58,001 nucleotides of DNA from Candidatus Methylomirabilota bacterium. GTDB lineage: Bacteria > Methylomirabilota > Methylomirabilia > Rokubacteriales > CSP1-6. The stretch spans positions 1-58,001 of the forward strand of contig DASYVT010000146.1 in the NCBI GenBank assembly GCA_035936835.1, written 5' to 3'. Made by a program: the position numbers and the translations under genes. The notes under the pieces are model-generated. The model did no database searches. It was not told the origin of the DNA and saw only the letters and a program-made list of their open reading frames with translations. This document shows, one piece after another, positions 1 to 10,400 of the stretch; the stretch's first letter is position 1; every line of letters begins with the position of its first letter.

Positions 1-373
<373 letters not shown>

Positions 374-376
374 GTG

Positions 377-643
377 TTACGCCTCGACGGCCCCGTAGAC
401 GATGGAGGTCTCGGGCGCGGCCTCCTCGCGCTTGTAGAGCACGTCGTCGAGCCGCCCCGAGCCGATCCAGACCGCTTCGCCGTTGCCCCAGAGCTTTTCG
501 CCCAGCACGCTCATGCGCTTTTCCACGCGCTCCTTGATGGCGTGCGCCTCCATGGCCAGCTCGCTCTCGACGGTGAAGGCGGACCATTCCGGTTTCTGGC
601 CCGTCTCCTCGGTCTTCCGGTACGAGACCAGGTACTTGGGCAT
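377..643 (-). CDS. Uncharacterised 88-aa protein between carA and carB
   Basis: An 88-residue soluble protein beginning MPKYLVSYRKTEETG and ending SIVYGAVEA. No signal peptide, membrane segment or known motif is visible. The central part (about residues 28-55) is charged and predicted helical, and the ends look strand-like. A good ribosome binding site (GGAGGGTGAT) sits just ahead of ATG 643. It is locked into the operon: 4 bases after the carA stop and 3 bases before carB, so it is almost certainly translated. I do not recognise the family. Position suggests a role linked to carbamoyl phosphate synthase or pyrimidine supply, but that is inference from context only. Confidence 0.8.
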   Translation of the reverse strand: MPKYLVSYRKTEETGQKPEWSAFTVESELAMEAHAIKERVEKRMSVLGEKLWGNGEAVWIGSGRLDDVLYKREEAAPETSIVYGAVEA

Positions 644-647
644 CCGA

Positions 648-1766
648 TCACCCTCCTTCCATCAATTTGATGAACCGTTGGAACAGGTAGTGAGAGTCGT
701 GAGGCCCCGGCGAGGCTTCAGGGTGGTACTGGACGGAGAAGACGGGCAGCTCGCGGTGGCGCATGCCCTCCGAGGTGTCGTCGTTCAGGTTGACGTGCGT
801 CTCGACGAGCCCAAACTTCTCCACCGACTTCGGGTCCACCGCGAAGCCGTGGTTCTGCGCGGTGATCTCGACGCGCCCGGTCAGGAGGTCTTTTACCGGA
901 TGGTTGGCGCCGTGATGGCCGAACTTGAGCTTGTACGTCTTGCCGCCGAAGGCTAACGCCAGGATCTGGTTTCCGAGGCAGATGCCGAAGATCGGCGCCT
1001 TGCCGATGAGCCCACGGACGGATTCGACCAGGTACGGCACGCCCTCCGGGTCGCCCGGGCCGTTGGAGAGGAAGACGCCGTGGGGTTTCCGCTCGAGGAC
1101 GGCCGCCGCCGGCGTATTCGCGGGCACCACCTCGACCTCGCAGCCGAGCGAGGACAGCTGGCGCAGGATATTGCGCTTGATCCCCGAGTCGAAGGCGACG
1201 ACGCGGAAGCGCGCTTTGGGAGCCCGCGTGTAGCCCTTGGCGATGGTCCATTCGCCCTCGCTCCAGCCGTACGGCGCGTCCACGGTCACCTCGCCGACGA
1301 GGTCCCGGCCGACCAGGCCCGGCAGGGCCCGCGCCCGCTCGACGACGCGCCCCGCATCCGCGTCCTCTGTCGAGATGATGCCCTCTTGCGCGCCGTGGTC
1401 CCGCAGGTGGCGCGTGAGCGCGCGCGTGTCGATGCCCTGGATGCCGACGATGCCGTGCTCGCGCATGTAGTCCTCGATCGCCACCCGCCCGCGCCAGCTC
1501 GACGGGTACGCGCAGGCCTCCTTGACGATGAAGCCGTTGACCCACGGCCGCCGCGACTCGACGTCTTCCGCGTTGATCCCGTAGTTGCCGATGAGCGGGT
1601 ACGTCATGCAGACGAGCTGGCCGTGGTACGACGGGTCGGTCATGATCTCCTGGTAGCCCGTCATCGACGTGTTGAAGACCACCTCGCCGTGTGCCTCGCC
1701 CGTGGCGCCGCAGGCCCGGCCCTTGAAGACGCGGCCGTCGGCAAGCGCGAGCAGCGCCGACGTCAT
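648..1766 (-). CDS. carA: Carbamoyl-phosphate synthase small subunit (glutamine amidotransferase)
   Basis: 372 aa. CarA hydrolyses glutamine and channels ammonia to CarB. The N-terminal CPSase small-chain domain (about residues 1-150) carries GEVVFNTSMTGYQEIMTDPS. The C-terminal class I glutaminase has the nucleophile Cys in FGICLGNQ and the catalytic His in SVQYHPEASPGP. Length matches the family. ATG 1766 gives the expected [12 protein letters not shown] start and overlaps the pyrC stop by 4 bases (ATGA), a translational-coupling arrangement. It is followed after 4 bases by the 88-aa gene and then carB. Expression should follow the PyrR attenuator at the head of the operon. Confidence 0.97.
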   Translation of the reverse strand: MTSALLALADGRVFKGRACGATGEAHGEVVFNTSMTGYQEIMTDPSYHGQLVCMTYPLIGNYGINAEDVESRRPWVNGFIVKEACAYPSSWRGRVAIEDYMREHGIVGIQGIDTRALTRHLRDHGAQEGIISTEDADAGRVVERARALPGLVGRDLVGEVTVDAPYGWSEGEWTIAKGYTRAPKARFRVVAFDSGIKRNILRQLSSLGCEVEVVPANTPAAAVLERKPHGVFLSNGPGDPEGVPYLVESVRGLIGKAPIFGICLGNQILALAFGGKTYKLKFGHHGANHPVKDLLTGRVEITAQNHGFAVDPKSVEKFGLVETHVNLNDDTSEGMRHRELPVFSVQYHPEASPGPHDSHYLFQRFIKLMEGG

Positions 1767-3037
1767 GCCGTCACCACCTTCCCGCCGACGATGGTCATGA
1801 CCGGCGCGCCCGTCCCCGCGAAGCCGCCGAAGGGCGTGTTGCGGGCGCGCGAGTGGAAGCGGGCGGGCTCGACCGTCCACGCGCGCTCGAGGTCGAGCAC
1901 GGTGATGTCCGCCGGCGCGCCCTGCGCCAGGCTTCCGCCGGGCAGGTTCAGCAGCCGCGCGGGCCCCGGGGAGAGCCGCTGGACGAGCGTCGGCAGGTCC
2001 ATGCGCCCGGCGCGCACCAGCCGGTCGAGCAGCATCGGCACCGCCGTCTCGAGACCGACCACGCCGTTGGCGCACTCCCCGAACTCGCCCTCCTTCTCGG
2101 ACAGCGCGTGCGGGGCGTGGTCCGTCGCGATGCAGTCGATGGTGCCGTCGAGCAGGCCCTCGAGCACCGCCTCGACATCGCGCTTGGTGCGGAGCGGCGG
2201 CGCGACTTTGGTATTGGGGTCATAGTCGCGCACGGCCTCGTCCGTCAGCAGGAGGTGGTGCGGCGTCACCTCGGCCGTCACGCGCACCCCGCGCGCCTTG
2301 CCGTCGCGCACGAGGCGGACCGACCCAGCCGTCGAGACGTGGGCGATATGGACGTGCGCCCCCGTCAGCTCCGCCAGCAGGATGTCACGCGCGACCATGA
2401 CATCCTCGGCGGCCCAGGGCTGGCCCAGGAGCCCGAGCTCGGTCGAGACCCGCCCCTCGTGCATCGCACCGCTGTGGGCCAGGTGCTCGTCCTCGGCGTG
2501 GCTGATGATGGGCGTGCCGAAGGGCAGGGTGTACTCCATCGCGCGGCGGTAGATCTCGGCGTTCATCACGCACTTGCCGTCGTCGGAGAAGGCGACGCAG
2601 CCGGCCTCGGCCAGCTCGGCCATCTCGGCGAGCTCCTGCCCCTGGAGCCCGCGCGTGACGGCGCCGATCGGGTAGACGCGGACCACTCCCTCGACGCGGG
2701 CCTTGGCCAGGATGTAGTCGGTGACCGAACGGTTGTCGTTGACGGGCAGCGTGTTCGCCATGCAGGCGACGGCCGTGAAGCCTCCCGCTGCCGCCGCGCG
2801 CGTGCCGCTGGCGATGGTCTCCTTGTACTCGTAACCCGGCTCGCGGAGGTGGACGTGGATGTCGATCAGGCCCGGGCAGACGACCTTGCCCTCGGCGTCC
2901 ACGACCTCGATGCCCTCCGGGGCCTTGATTCCCTTGCCAACCTTCCTAATGACGCCGTCGGCGACGAGCACGTCGGCCACGGCGTCGACGCCGTTGGCGG
3001 GATCCACGACGCGGCCGCCCCTGATGAGGAGGCTCAT
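1763..3037 (-). CDS. pyrC: Dihydroorotase
   Basis: 424 aa amidohydrolase that cyclises carbamoyl aspartate to dihydroorotate, third step of pyrimidine synthesis. Metal ligands are visible: His61 and His63 in [13 protein letters not shown], a His in [10 protein letters not shown], and Asp/His in [11 protein letters not shown]. The substrate-recognition stretch [12 protein letters not shown] is also present. Length and motifs fit the class I (PyrC/AllB-like) dihydroorotases found beside pyrB, rather than an allantoinase; operon position supports this. ATG 3037 overlaps the pyrB stop (ATGA) and the gene's own TGA overlaps carA's ATG, so the three genes form a coupled set. Confidence 0.96.
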   Translation of the reverse strand: MSLLIRGGRVVDPANGVDAVADVLVADGVIRKVGKGIKAPEGIEVVDAEGKVVCPGLIDIHVHLREPGYEYKETIASGTRAAAAGGFTAVACMANTLPVNDNRSVTDYILAKARVEGVVRVYPIGAVTRGLQGQELAEMAELAEAGCVAFSDDGKCVMNAEIYRRAMEYTLPFGTPIISHAEDEHLAHSGAMHEGRVSTELGLLGQPWAAEDVMVARDILLAELTGAHVHIAHVSTAGSVRLVRDGKARGVRVTAEVTPHHLLLTDEAVRDYDPNTKVAPPLRTKRDVEAVLEGLLDGTIDCIATDHAPHALSEKEGEFGECANGVVGLETAVPMLLDRLVRAGRMDLPTLVQRLSPGPARLLNLPGGSLAQGAPADITVLDLERAWTVEPARFHSRARNTPFGGFAGTGAPVMTIVGGKVVTA

Positions 3038-3960
3038 GCCGCCTTCCCTCCCGCCAGCAGGTAGAGCACGGCCATGCGCACCGCCACCCCGTTGGTGACC
3101 TGGTCGAGGATGACCGAGTACCGGCTGTCGGCGACTTCCGGCGAGATCTCGACGCCGCGGTTCACCGGCCCGGGATGCATGATCAGGACGTCGGGCCGGC
3201 AGTGCTTGAGCCGGTCCAGGCCGAGCCCCCACACGCGCGAGTACTCGCGCAGCGAGGGGATGAAGCCGCCCGTCATCCGCTCGTGCTGGAGTCGCAGCAT
3301 CATGATGACGTCGGCGTGCGCGATGGCCTCCTCCAGCCGGTGGCTGACCTTGACGCCCATCTCCTGGCAGGCGGGCGGGATCAGCGTCGGCGGCCCCGCC
3401 ACCGTCACCGTCATGCCCATCTTGCGCATGCCGTGGATGTTGGAGCGCGCCACGCGGCTGTGGGTGATGTCGCCCACGATGGTGACGTTGAGCCCCTCGA
3501 GATGGCCCTTCTTTTCACGGATCGTGAGGAGGTCGAGCAGCGCCTGGGTCGGGTGCTCGTGCGCCCCGTCGCCCGCGTTGACCACCGAGCACTTGAGGTG
3601 CCTGGCGAGCAGCGCCGGGCCGCCCGCCGCCTTGTGGCGCACCACGACCACGTCCGGGCTCATGGCCTCGATGTTCTTCGCCGTGTCGAGGAAGCTCTCG
3701 CCCTTTTCCGCGCTCGAGCCCGAGACGGAGAAGTTGATGACGTCGGCCGAGAGCCACTTGCCCGCGATCTCGAAGGAGGTGCGCGTCCGCGTCGAGGTTT
3801 CGTAGAAGAGGTTGACGACGGTCTTGCCGCGCAGCGCCGGCACCTTCTTGATCTCGCGGGTCGCGATCTCCTTCATCGACTCGGCCGTGTCGAGCATGTC
3901 GGTGATCTCGGCCGCTTCGATGTCCTGCATGCTGACGAGGTCCTTCCGCGTCCACGCCAT
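3034..3960 (-). CDS. pyrB: Aspartate carbamoyltransferase catalytic subunit
   Basis: 308 aa, the usual length for a catalytic chain. It condenses carbamoyl phosphate with aspartate, the committed step of pyrimidine synthesis. The carbamoyl-phosphate loop STRTRTSFE lies at residues 56-64, HPTQALLD follows in the middle, and the aspartate-binding end has [12 protein letters not shown]. No pyrI regulatory gene is visible, consistent with an operon controlled by PyrR instead. It starts 3 bases after the pyrR stop and overlaps pyrC by 4 bases. Confidence 0.97.
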   Translation of the reverse strand: MAWTRKDLVSMQDIEAAEITDMLDTAESMKEIATREIKKVPALRGKTVVNLFYETSTRTRTSFEIAGKWLSADVINFSVSGSSAEKGESFLDTAKNIEAMSPDVVVVRHKAAGGPALLARHLKCSVVNAGDGAHEHPTQALLDLLTIREKKGHLEGLNVTIVGDITHSRVARSNIHGMRKMGMTVTVAGPPTLIPPACQEMGVKVSHRLEEAIAHADVIMMLRLQHERMTGGFIPSLREYSRVWGLGLDRLKHCRPDVLIMHPGPVNRGVEISPEVADSRYSVILDQVTNGVAVRMAVLYLLAGGKAA

Positions 3961-3963
3961 GGA

Positions 3964-4572
<609 letters not shown>

Positions 4573-4597
4573 CTAGTCTCCCGGTGCTTCATTGCTG

Positions 4598-4632
4598 CTC
4601 CTTGCGGGCCTCTCAGGGTCCGCTTAAAGGAG
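4598..4632 (-). promoter_or_regulatory. PyrR-binding anti-antiterminator hairpin
   Basis: The leader RNA can fold with a lower stem CTCCTT/AAGGAG, an internal bulge (TAA), an upper GC stem and a loop containing ACCCTGAGAGGCC. That loop fits the known PyrR recognition core (CC-N-G-N-GAGG). In the Bacillus model, PyrR-UMP stabilises this hairpin, blocks the antiterminator and lets the downstream terminator form. Lower-stem positions are 4627-4632 and 4598-4603. Confidence 0.85.
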
Positions 4633-4651
4633 TGAATCAAGGTACTGCGCT

Positions 4652-4681
4652 ACTCTACCCTCTGTCTACCGCAGCTGTCAA
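4652..4681 (-). promoter_or_regulatory. Sigma70-type promoter of the pyr operon
   Basis: On the minus strand: TTGACA (-35, bases 4681-4676), an 18-base spacer, then TAGAGT (-10, bases 4657-4652). The -35 box is a perfect consensus and starts just beyond the stop of the preceding gene. The predicted transcript starts near 4645, giving a leader of about 130 bases that contains the PyrR hairpin and terminator. Confidence 0.7.
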
Positions 4682-4682
4682 G

Positions 4683-5633
4683 TCACGCTCCGATCACGGT
4701 GTCGGCTCGCGTCAGCAGAGAGCGCGGCAGCGCGAGGCCAAGCGCCCGGGCCGTTCCGGCGTTTACCGTCAACTCCAGGTGCGTGAGCAGCTCCACGGGC
4801 AGCGTGGCGGGCCCGGAGCCCGCGAGGATACGCGCCACCATGGCGGTCGCCCGCCGGATGACTTCTGCCGTGTCGCCGTACAGCGCCATCAAGCCGCCGG
4901 CCTCGGTGAAGGATCTCGCGCCGTACACCGCCGGCAGCCGGCTCTCGGCCGCAAGGTCGACGAGCCGGCGAGCGTGGAGTGCGAACAACCCATCCGGCAG
5001 CACGAGCAGACCGTCCATCTCCTCCACCACGATGGCGGCGAAGGCCCGCTCGACCTCCTCAACGCTCCGCGCCTCGAACGCGCGCACCTCGACGGCCTGC
5101 CCGGCTGTGCCGCGGAGATGCCTAAGCACATGCTCGCTGGAGGGGCTGTCGGGATTTGTCAATACCGCGACACGACCGACGCTGGTCACGGCCTGCGCGA
5201 GCAGTCTCAGCCGCTGGCCCGCGATCTCGGCCTCCGACGGCACCGACAGGCCTGTCACGTTGCCTCCCGGCCGGGCCACGCTCGCCACGAGACCCTCCCC
5301 GACGGGGTCGCCCCCGGCGACGAAGACGATCGGGATGGCCCTGGTCACGCTCTTGGCCGCGCGCGTAGGTCCCGCCCCGGCGGTGACGATGACGTCGACG
5401 CCCAGACTCACGAGCTCCGCCGCCAGTTCGAGGAGGCGATCGCGCCGCCCATCAGCCCACCGGCATTCGATTTCTGCGGCCGATGTCTTCACCGTCCACG
5501 GAATGGGGCTCACGTCACCGAGTACGCCGATGCGCGGCACCCGGCCCGCGGTCGCCGGGCGGGCCTCGGCGATGAGCGGGGCCACGAGGACGGCGAGCGC
5601 GGTGCCCTGGATGAAAGCCCGCCGGTCGATCAC
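4683..5633 (-). CDS. ABC-type substrate-binding protein (ABC_sub_bind family)
   Basis: 316 aa periplasmic binding protein. The N-terminus MIDRRAFIQGTALAVLVAPL looks like a Tat-type signal followed by an AEARPA cleavage region. The mature part starts RVPRIGVLGD and contains VDVIVTAGAGPTRAAK, IPIVFVAGGDPVGEGLV and SVARPGGNVTGL, the signature of the YtrF/TrpX-like ABC_sub_bind family common in soil bacteria. Ligand unknown. No permease or ATPase gene lies next to it, so it is an orphan. GTG 5633 overlaps the subtilase stop by 4 bases, suggesting co-translation with the protease upstream. Confidence 0.85.
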   Translation of the reverse strand: MIDRRAFIQGTALAVLVAPLIAEARPATAGRVPRIGVLGDVSPIPWTVKTSAAEIECRWADGRRDRLLELAAELVSLGVDVIVTAGAGPTRAAKSVTRAIPIVFVAGGDPVGEGLVASVARPGGNVTGLSVPSEAEIAGQRLRLLAQAVTSVGRVAVLTNPDSPSSEHVLRHLRGTAGQAVEVRAFEARSVEEVERAFAAIVVEEMDGLLVLPDGLFALHARRLVDLAAESRLPAVYGARSFTEAGGLMALYGDTAEVIRRATAMVARILAGSGPATLPVELLTHLELTVNAGTARALGLALPRSLLTRADTVIGA

Positions 5634-6640
5634 TTCGGGACCGCTTCGTTGCAGTTCAGACGCCCACTAGGCTTCACCGCCGTCGTCGTCAGGGCGGTTT
5701 TGAGGTCCGCCCCCGTGAGGTCCGGCTTCTTCTCCTTGACGAGGGCGGCGCATCCGGCCACGATCGCCGACGCGGCCGAGGTGCCCTGCATCGAGAACTG
5801 GGCGTGGAACTTCAAGGGCAGCAGGATTATTGGCGACGGCTCATATTCGGTGTCCGCCGTGCTCACATTCTGCCCCGGCGCCCAGATGGCGCCACGCTTG
5901 TCGTTGTAGGGCACCTCCTGGCCCCCCACTTTGTCGAGCGTCATGGCGGCGACGGCGATGACATTGCTGAGCTTCGTCCAGTCCGGAAGCGGATAGGCGC
6001 TGTCGTCCCAGACCGACGCGACCACGAACAGGATTCCCTTTTGGGTGGGGTGAGTGCCAGCGCCGGTGACGAGCTTCTTGAGGCGCTCGTGCACGTCAGG
6101 CGTGCTGGCGGGATAGCCGCCGAGCGCGATGAGGATGACGTCCGGCGTCTTGGCGATCGCCGCCGTGACCCCGTTCACGAGCGAATCAGCCGACACCAGC
6201 CCGCAGTCGATCTTGACAGGGAATAGCGCCGCGGCCGGCGCCACACCCTGGGTGATGGGGAGATGACCGAGAGCCGGATCGGGGCCGGGGTCTTTGCCCA
6301 GCGCAATCCCCGCGAGCTGCGTTCCGTGGCCGTTCGAGTCCCTGGTGTCGGCGCTGTTGCTCCCGCACGTCGCGACGCCGGGCAGCAAGACCTTCGCCAG
6401 ATCCTCGTGGTCCGTCGCCACGCCCGTGTCGACGATGGCGATGGTTCTGTCGATCCCTGTCGCCCTCTTGTGGACAACGCCCAGCTCGAGAAAGTCGTAC
6501 CACCAGAAGGGCCCGAGATCCGTGTTGACGTAGCTCCACGTCCCGACTGTCGATTCTTTCATTGTTGTCGCGCACGCGGTCAGCAGCAAGGACAACGCGC
6601 CGACAACCACGAGCCAGACGCCACGTCGATAGCGAGTCAT
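5630..6640 (-). CDS. Lipoprotein subtilisin-like serine protease (S8)
   Basis: 336 aa. A lipoprotein signal ends in LLLTAC (Cys23), so the enzyme should be anchored in a membrane facing the periplasm. The catalytic triad is visible: Asp71 in IAIVDTGVA, His105 in NGHGTQLAG, Ser in MQGTSAASAIVAG near the C-terminus. There is no obvious pro-domain. The position where subtilases carry the oxyanion-hole Asn (usual AAGND) reads ASVWDD here, so activity may be altered. ATG 6640 was preferred over longer upstream starts because it places the lipobox correctly. The stop overlaps the substrate-binding-protein gene. Confidence 0.85.
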   Translation of the reverse strand: MTRYRRGVWLVVVGALSLLLTACATTMKESTVGTWSYVNTDLGPFWWYDFLELGVVHKRATGIDRTIAIVDTGVATDHEDLAKVLLPGVATCGSNSADTRDSNGHGTQLAGIALGKDPGPDPALGHLPITQGVAPAAALFPVKIDCGLVSADSLVNGVTAAIAKTPDVILIALGGYPASTPDVHERLKKLVTGAGTHPTQKGILFVVASVWDDSAYPLPDWTKLSNVIAVAAMTLDKVGGQEVPYNDKRGAIWAPGQNVSTADTEYEPSPIILLPLKFHAQFSMQGTSAASAIVAGCAALVKEKKPDLTGADLKTALTTTAVKPSGRLNCNEAVPK

Positions 6641-6677
6641 CAGGCGCCTCCCCCCTCGCGGGGTGCTGTTGCGATCA

Positions 6678-7262
6678 CTAGTAGGGCTGGGTGACGCTCG
6701 TATCGACCTTCTCGACGGTCCCCTGCGCCGCGATGACCGCGAGGAGATAGTGCTCGACAAAGCGATCTGTGCCGAAGGCCATGACGACAGGAATCACCTG
6801 GAACGGCCTCCTCGCCTTCTGCTTGCAGCGGAGCTTGAGCGTGATGTCGGCGACCAGCTTGAACCGTCCTCCCGCGGGCGCCAGCGCGACGGCATAGCCA
6901 GCCCACTTGCCGCCGAATGCCTTCTCGAGCTCGTAGATGACGCCTTTGTCCTTCGTCACTCCCATGTCCGCGGTGCTGCCGTCGTTCATTCTGGCCCAAA
7001 GCGTGAAATCGAGGACGTCATCCGGCTTGACGCCTCCGAGCCCGAGCTTGCCGGCCGGCGGCGCCCCCGGCGGGGGGCCGGGGTGTGTCGTCTTTTGGGC
7101 GCGCGCCGTCTTTAGGCTGGCCGGCTGCTCGCGGCCGACGGGAACCGGCGCGCCGGTGAAGGACAGCTCGCTGACTCGATGGAGCTGATCTGTCTTCGGG
7201 TCGTAGTAGCTCTCCAGCGTATGGAGCGTGACCTGGATGTACCCGCCTGCGCCAGCGCCCAT
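6678..7262 (-). CDS. Uncharacterised 194-aa protein upstream of the subtilase
   Basis: 194 aa, starting MGAGAGGYIQVTLHTLESYY. No signal peptide, membrane helix or recognised motif. The N-terminal third (YIQVTLHTLESYYDP, RVSELSFTGAPVPVG) looks beta-strand rich; a Pro/Gly-rich linker (GPPPGAPPAGK) lies near residue 65; the C-terminal half (YELEKAFGGKWAGYAV, LVADITLKLRCK) could be a second beta domain. It lies 37 bases ahead of the subtilase on the same strand and may share its transcript. Function unknown; a role as partner or substrate of the protease would be guesswork. Confidence 0.65.
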   Translation of the reverse strand: MGAGAGGYIQVTLHTLESYYDPKTDQLHRVSELSFTGAPVPVGREQPASLKTARAQKTTHPGPPPGAPPAGKLGLGGVKPDDVLDFTLWARMNDGSTADMGVTKDKGVIYELEKAFGGKWAGYAVALAPAGGRFKLVADITLKLRCKQKARRPFQVIPVVMAFGTDRFVEHYLLAVIAAQGTVEKVDTSVTQPY

Positions 7263-7443
7263 GAGGCGTCCCCCGTGTTGAGGGTGCGTAGCTCAGATAG
7301 TTGCGTGCCGTCGGCCGCTCGGTGCCGCGGACCGTCTTGACCCGGCAGGGCCGTACCCGGCTCCGCTCCACCAACAGCCGGGCCCGCCATGGTTCGGACT
7401 AACGGGATCCCAAGCGAGATAGTGGCTGTGCGACCCGGCATAG

Positions 7444-10400
7444 TCAAGACTCAATGTTCCCCGCCCGCAGCCCATCCTTCAGCGCGCGCTCCGCCTGTCC
7501 CAGCCAGTGGGGCATGTCCGCTGCGCCGAAAATCTCCACGGCCGCCGAGAACTCGGAGGCTGCCTGCTGGCGTCTGCCCATCCGCAGGTACAGGTCGCCG
7601 AGGGTCAAGTGGCAGCGCGCGGCCAGCGGCCGCATCCCCAGGCTCTCCGCCGCGGCGAGGGCGGCACCCAGCTCGCGCTCCGATCGGTCGAACGCCTCCG
7701 GACCGACGTTGGCGGCCACGGCGCCGAGGAGATGCCGGGCCCATGCCATCGGACCCCGGGCATTCATCATGGTCGTGATGTCCAGGAAGAGCTCGGCCAG
7801 CGGAAGCGCCTCGTCGGCACGACCCGCGGCGAGGTAGGCCTCGGCCATGCCGCCTGAGCGAAGCCAGTGGCCGAGACGGGATTTCAACGCGATGGCTCGG
7901 CTGACGGCCCGGTCGAGGAGCGCCACCGCGTCGTTCGCCCGGCCCGCCTGCGCGAAGGCGGAGCCGAGCGGCAGGGCGACCTCCAGGAACACGGGCGGGA
8001 GGTCGGCCGTCTCGCAGATGGCCTTCCCGCGCTCGAGCGTCTGGATCGCCTCCGCGAAATCGCCGCGCTTGAGGTGGAGCGTCCCGATCCCGAGCAGGGC
8101 GAACACCTCGCTGTGGGGATGATTCAGGCCCTCGGCGATGCGAAGTCCTTCGAGCCCGACCGCGAGGCCGTGCGCGAACTGCCCCTGCTCCGCGAGGGAC
8201 CAGGTCATGACCGTGCGGGAGTACACGGAGGGCGGGAATGCCATCCCGAACCGCTTGCGTTCGAGGTCCCCCGTGAGAAGGCGCCGCGTCTCTTCGCCCA
8301 GCGCGATCGCCTTCGCATGGTCGCCCGGCCCGTAGAAGTAGGCGAGGCTTAGGACGGCCGCGGCCGGAACCAGAAGGGTCGGATCGTCGAGTCCCGCGGC
8401 GATCCGACGCGCATCCTCACCGTAGGTGATCGCGCGCTCGAAATCGCCCCTGAGCACGAAGAAGTTCGTGAGGAAGGAGAGGGTGAGTCCGAGTCGTCTC
8501 TGGTCGCCGAGCGTGCGCGCGAGACCCTCGGCCTCCGTGAGCACGTCGAGCATGCGGCCGTACTCACCGATCGGCGAGAGAGCGGTGCGCAGCTCGTGCC
8601 GCAGATCGATTCCTTGGGCGAGCGTGTCGGGGTTCTTGGGCAGGTGCTCGAAGGCCTGGAGCGCCTGTTCGAAATAACGCACGTCTGTCCGGTGAGCCGA
8701 GCGGGCGAAGGCCCGCGCCCCCGCTTCGCGGCAGTACGTGACCGCCTTGCCCCAGACGCCGCCGCGGAAGGCGTGATGGGCGAGCCGTTCGACCTGCTCG
8801 GCGGTGCGGTCGCCGGCAATGCTCTCGAGCGTCTCGACCAGGCGCGCGTCGAGGGCGCGGCGGCGGTCCTGGAGCAAGGTGCCGAAGGCCACGTCGAGCG
8901 TCAGCGCGTGCTTGAACGTGTACTCGAAGATCGGGAAGAGGCTGGTTTCGTACAGGAACTCGGCCGCTTGGAGCTGGTGAACGCTCCGGCGCAGCTCGTC
9001 GTCCGAGACCTCGGCGATGGCCTCGAGCAGCGGGAGCGGCACGTCCTTGCCGATGACGGCCGCGCATTGTAGGACCCGCTTGTCTTCGGTCGGCAGCCGG
9101 TCGATGCGCGCGGCGAGCAGGGCCTGGACGGTCGCGGGGACCTCGACCGTGTCGGCCCGGCGGCCCACGCGGTACGCGCCGCGCTCGCCGTAGAGCGCGC
9201 TGGTCTCGACCAGGTGACGGACGCTCTCTTCCAGGAAGAGGGGATTGCCCTCCGTGCGCTCGATGAGCTGCGCCCGGAGTGTCGCCACGTCCGCGCCGTC
9301 ACCCAGGAGGTCGCGAAGGAGCTCCTCGGCCATCCCGTGTTGCAGCGGGTGGACGGCGATCTGGGCGTAGTAGCTTTTCCGGCTCCAGCCCTGCTTGTAC
9401 TCCGGCCGGTACGTGACGAGGAGCAGGATGCGCGCGGCCGGCAGGCTCTCCACGAGCGCGTCGAGGACGGCCTGCGCCTCCGGATCGATCCAGTGCAGGT
9501 CCTCGATCACCAGGCACAGCGGCCGGCGCTGGCTCTCGCGGATGAGCAGCCGCCGGATGGCGTCGAGCGTGCGCTGCCGGCGCTGCCTCGGGTCGAGACC
9601 TTCCCACGCGAGGTCCTCGACGGGCAGATCGAGCAGGGTCAGCAGGGCGGGGAGCGCCCCGAGGAGCGATTGGTCGAGGTCGAGCAGCGCCGCCGTCACC
9701 TTGTCGCGGATGGCGCGCGCGTCGTCCCACTCCTGGAGATCGAAGTAGCCGCGGAGCAGCGAGATCATCGGCAGGTATGCCGCGCTCGTGTCGAAGGAGG
9801 TCGCGAACGCTTCAAGGACCCGCCACTCCGCCGACAGATGGACGGTCGTGAACTCGCGGACGAGGCGCGACTTGCCGACTCCCGGCTCGCCGACGAGGGC
9901 CACGACCTGGCCGTGTCCGCCCCGAGCCTGCTCCAGCGCCGCCGACAGCTCGCCCAGCTCCGCCTCCCGCCCGACGAACCGGCTCAGCCCACGCGCGGCC
10001 GCCAGCTGGAGCCTGGAGCGGATCGGTCCCGGTCCGCTGAGCTCGTAGATCGCCACGGGGGCGGCCAGTCCCTTGACCGGGACCGGGCCGAGGGACTTCA
10101 CGGCGACGTATCCCTCGACGAGCCGCAGCGTGTGCTCGGTAAGGAAGATCTGGCCCGGCGGGGCGAGCTGCTCCATGCGCCCCGCCAGATGTGTCGTCTG
10201 GCCGACGGCGGTGTAGTCCATCCGCAAGTCGCCGCCCACCGATCGCACCACGACCTCGCCGGAGTTCAGGCCGACGCGGATCTGGACGGAGAGCCCGTGC
10301 CGCTGGCGCAGATCCTCGGCCAACGAGCCGATGCTGTCCTGCATCCGCAGGGCCGCGTAGCAGGCGCGAACGGCGTGATCCTCGTGGGCGAGCGGCGCGC

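Noticed and set aside
7282-7443. tRNA-like start (GGGTGCGTAGCTCAG) upstream of the 194-aa gene
   Set aside because: No matching acceptor 3' strand, anticodon stem or proper T-arm can be folded at the right distance, so it is not called as a tRNA.
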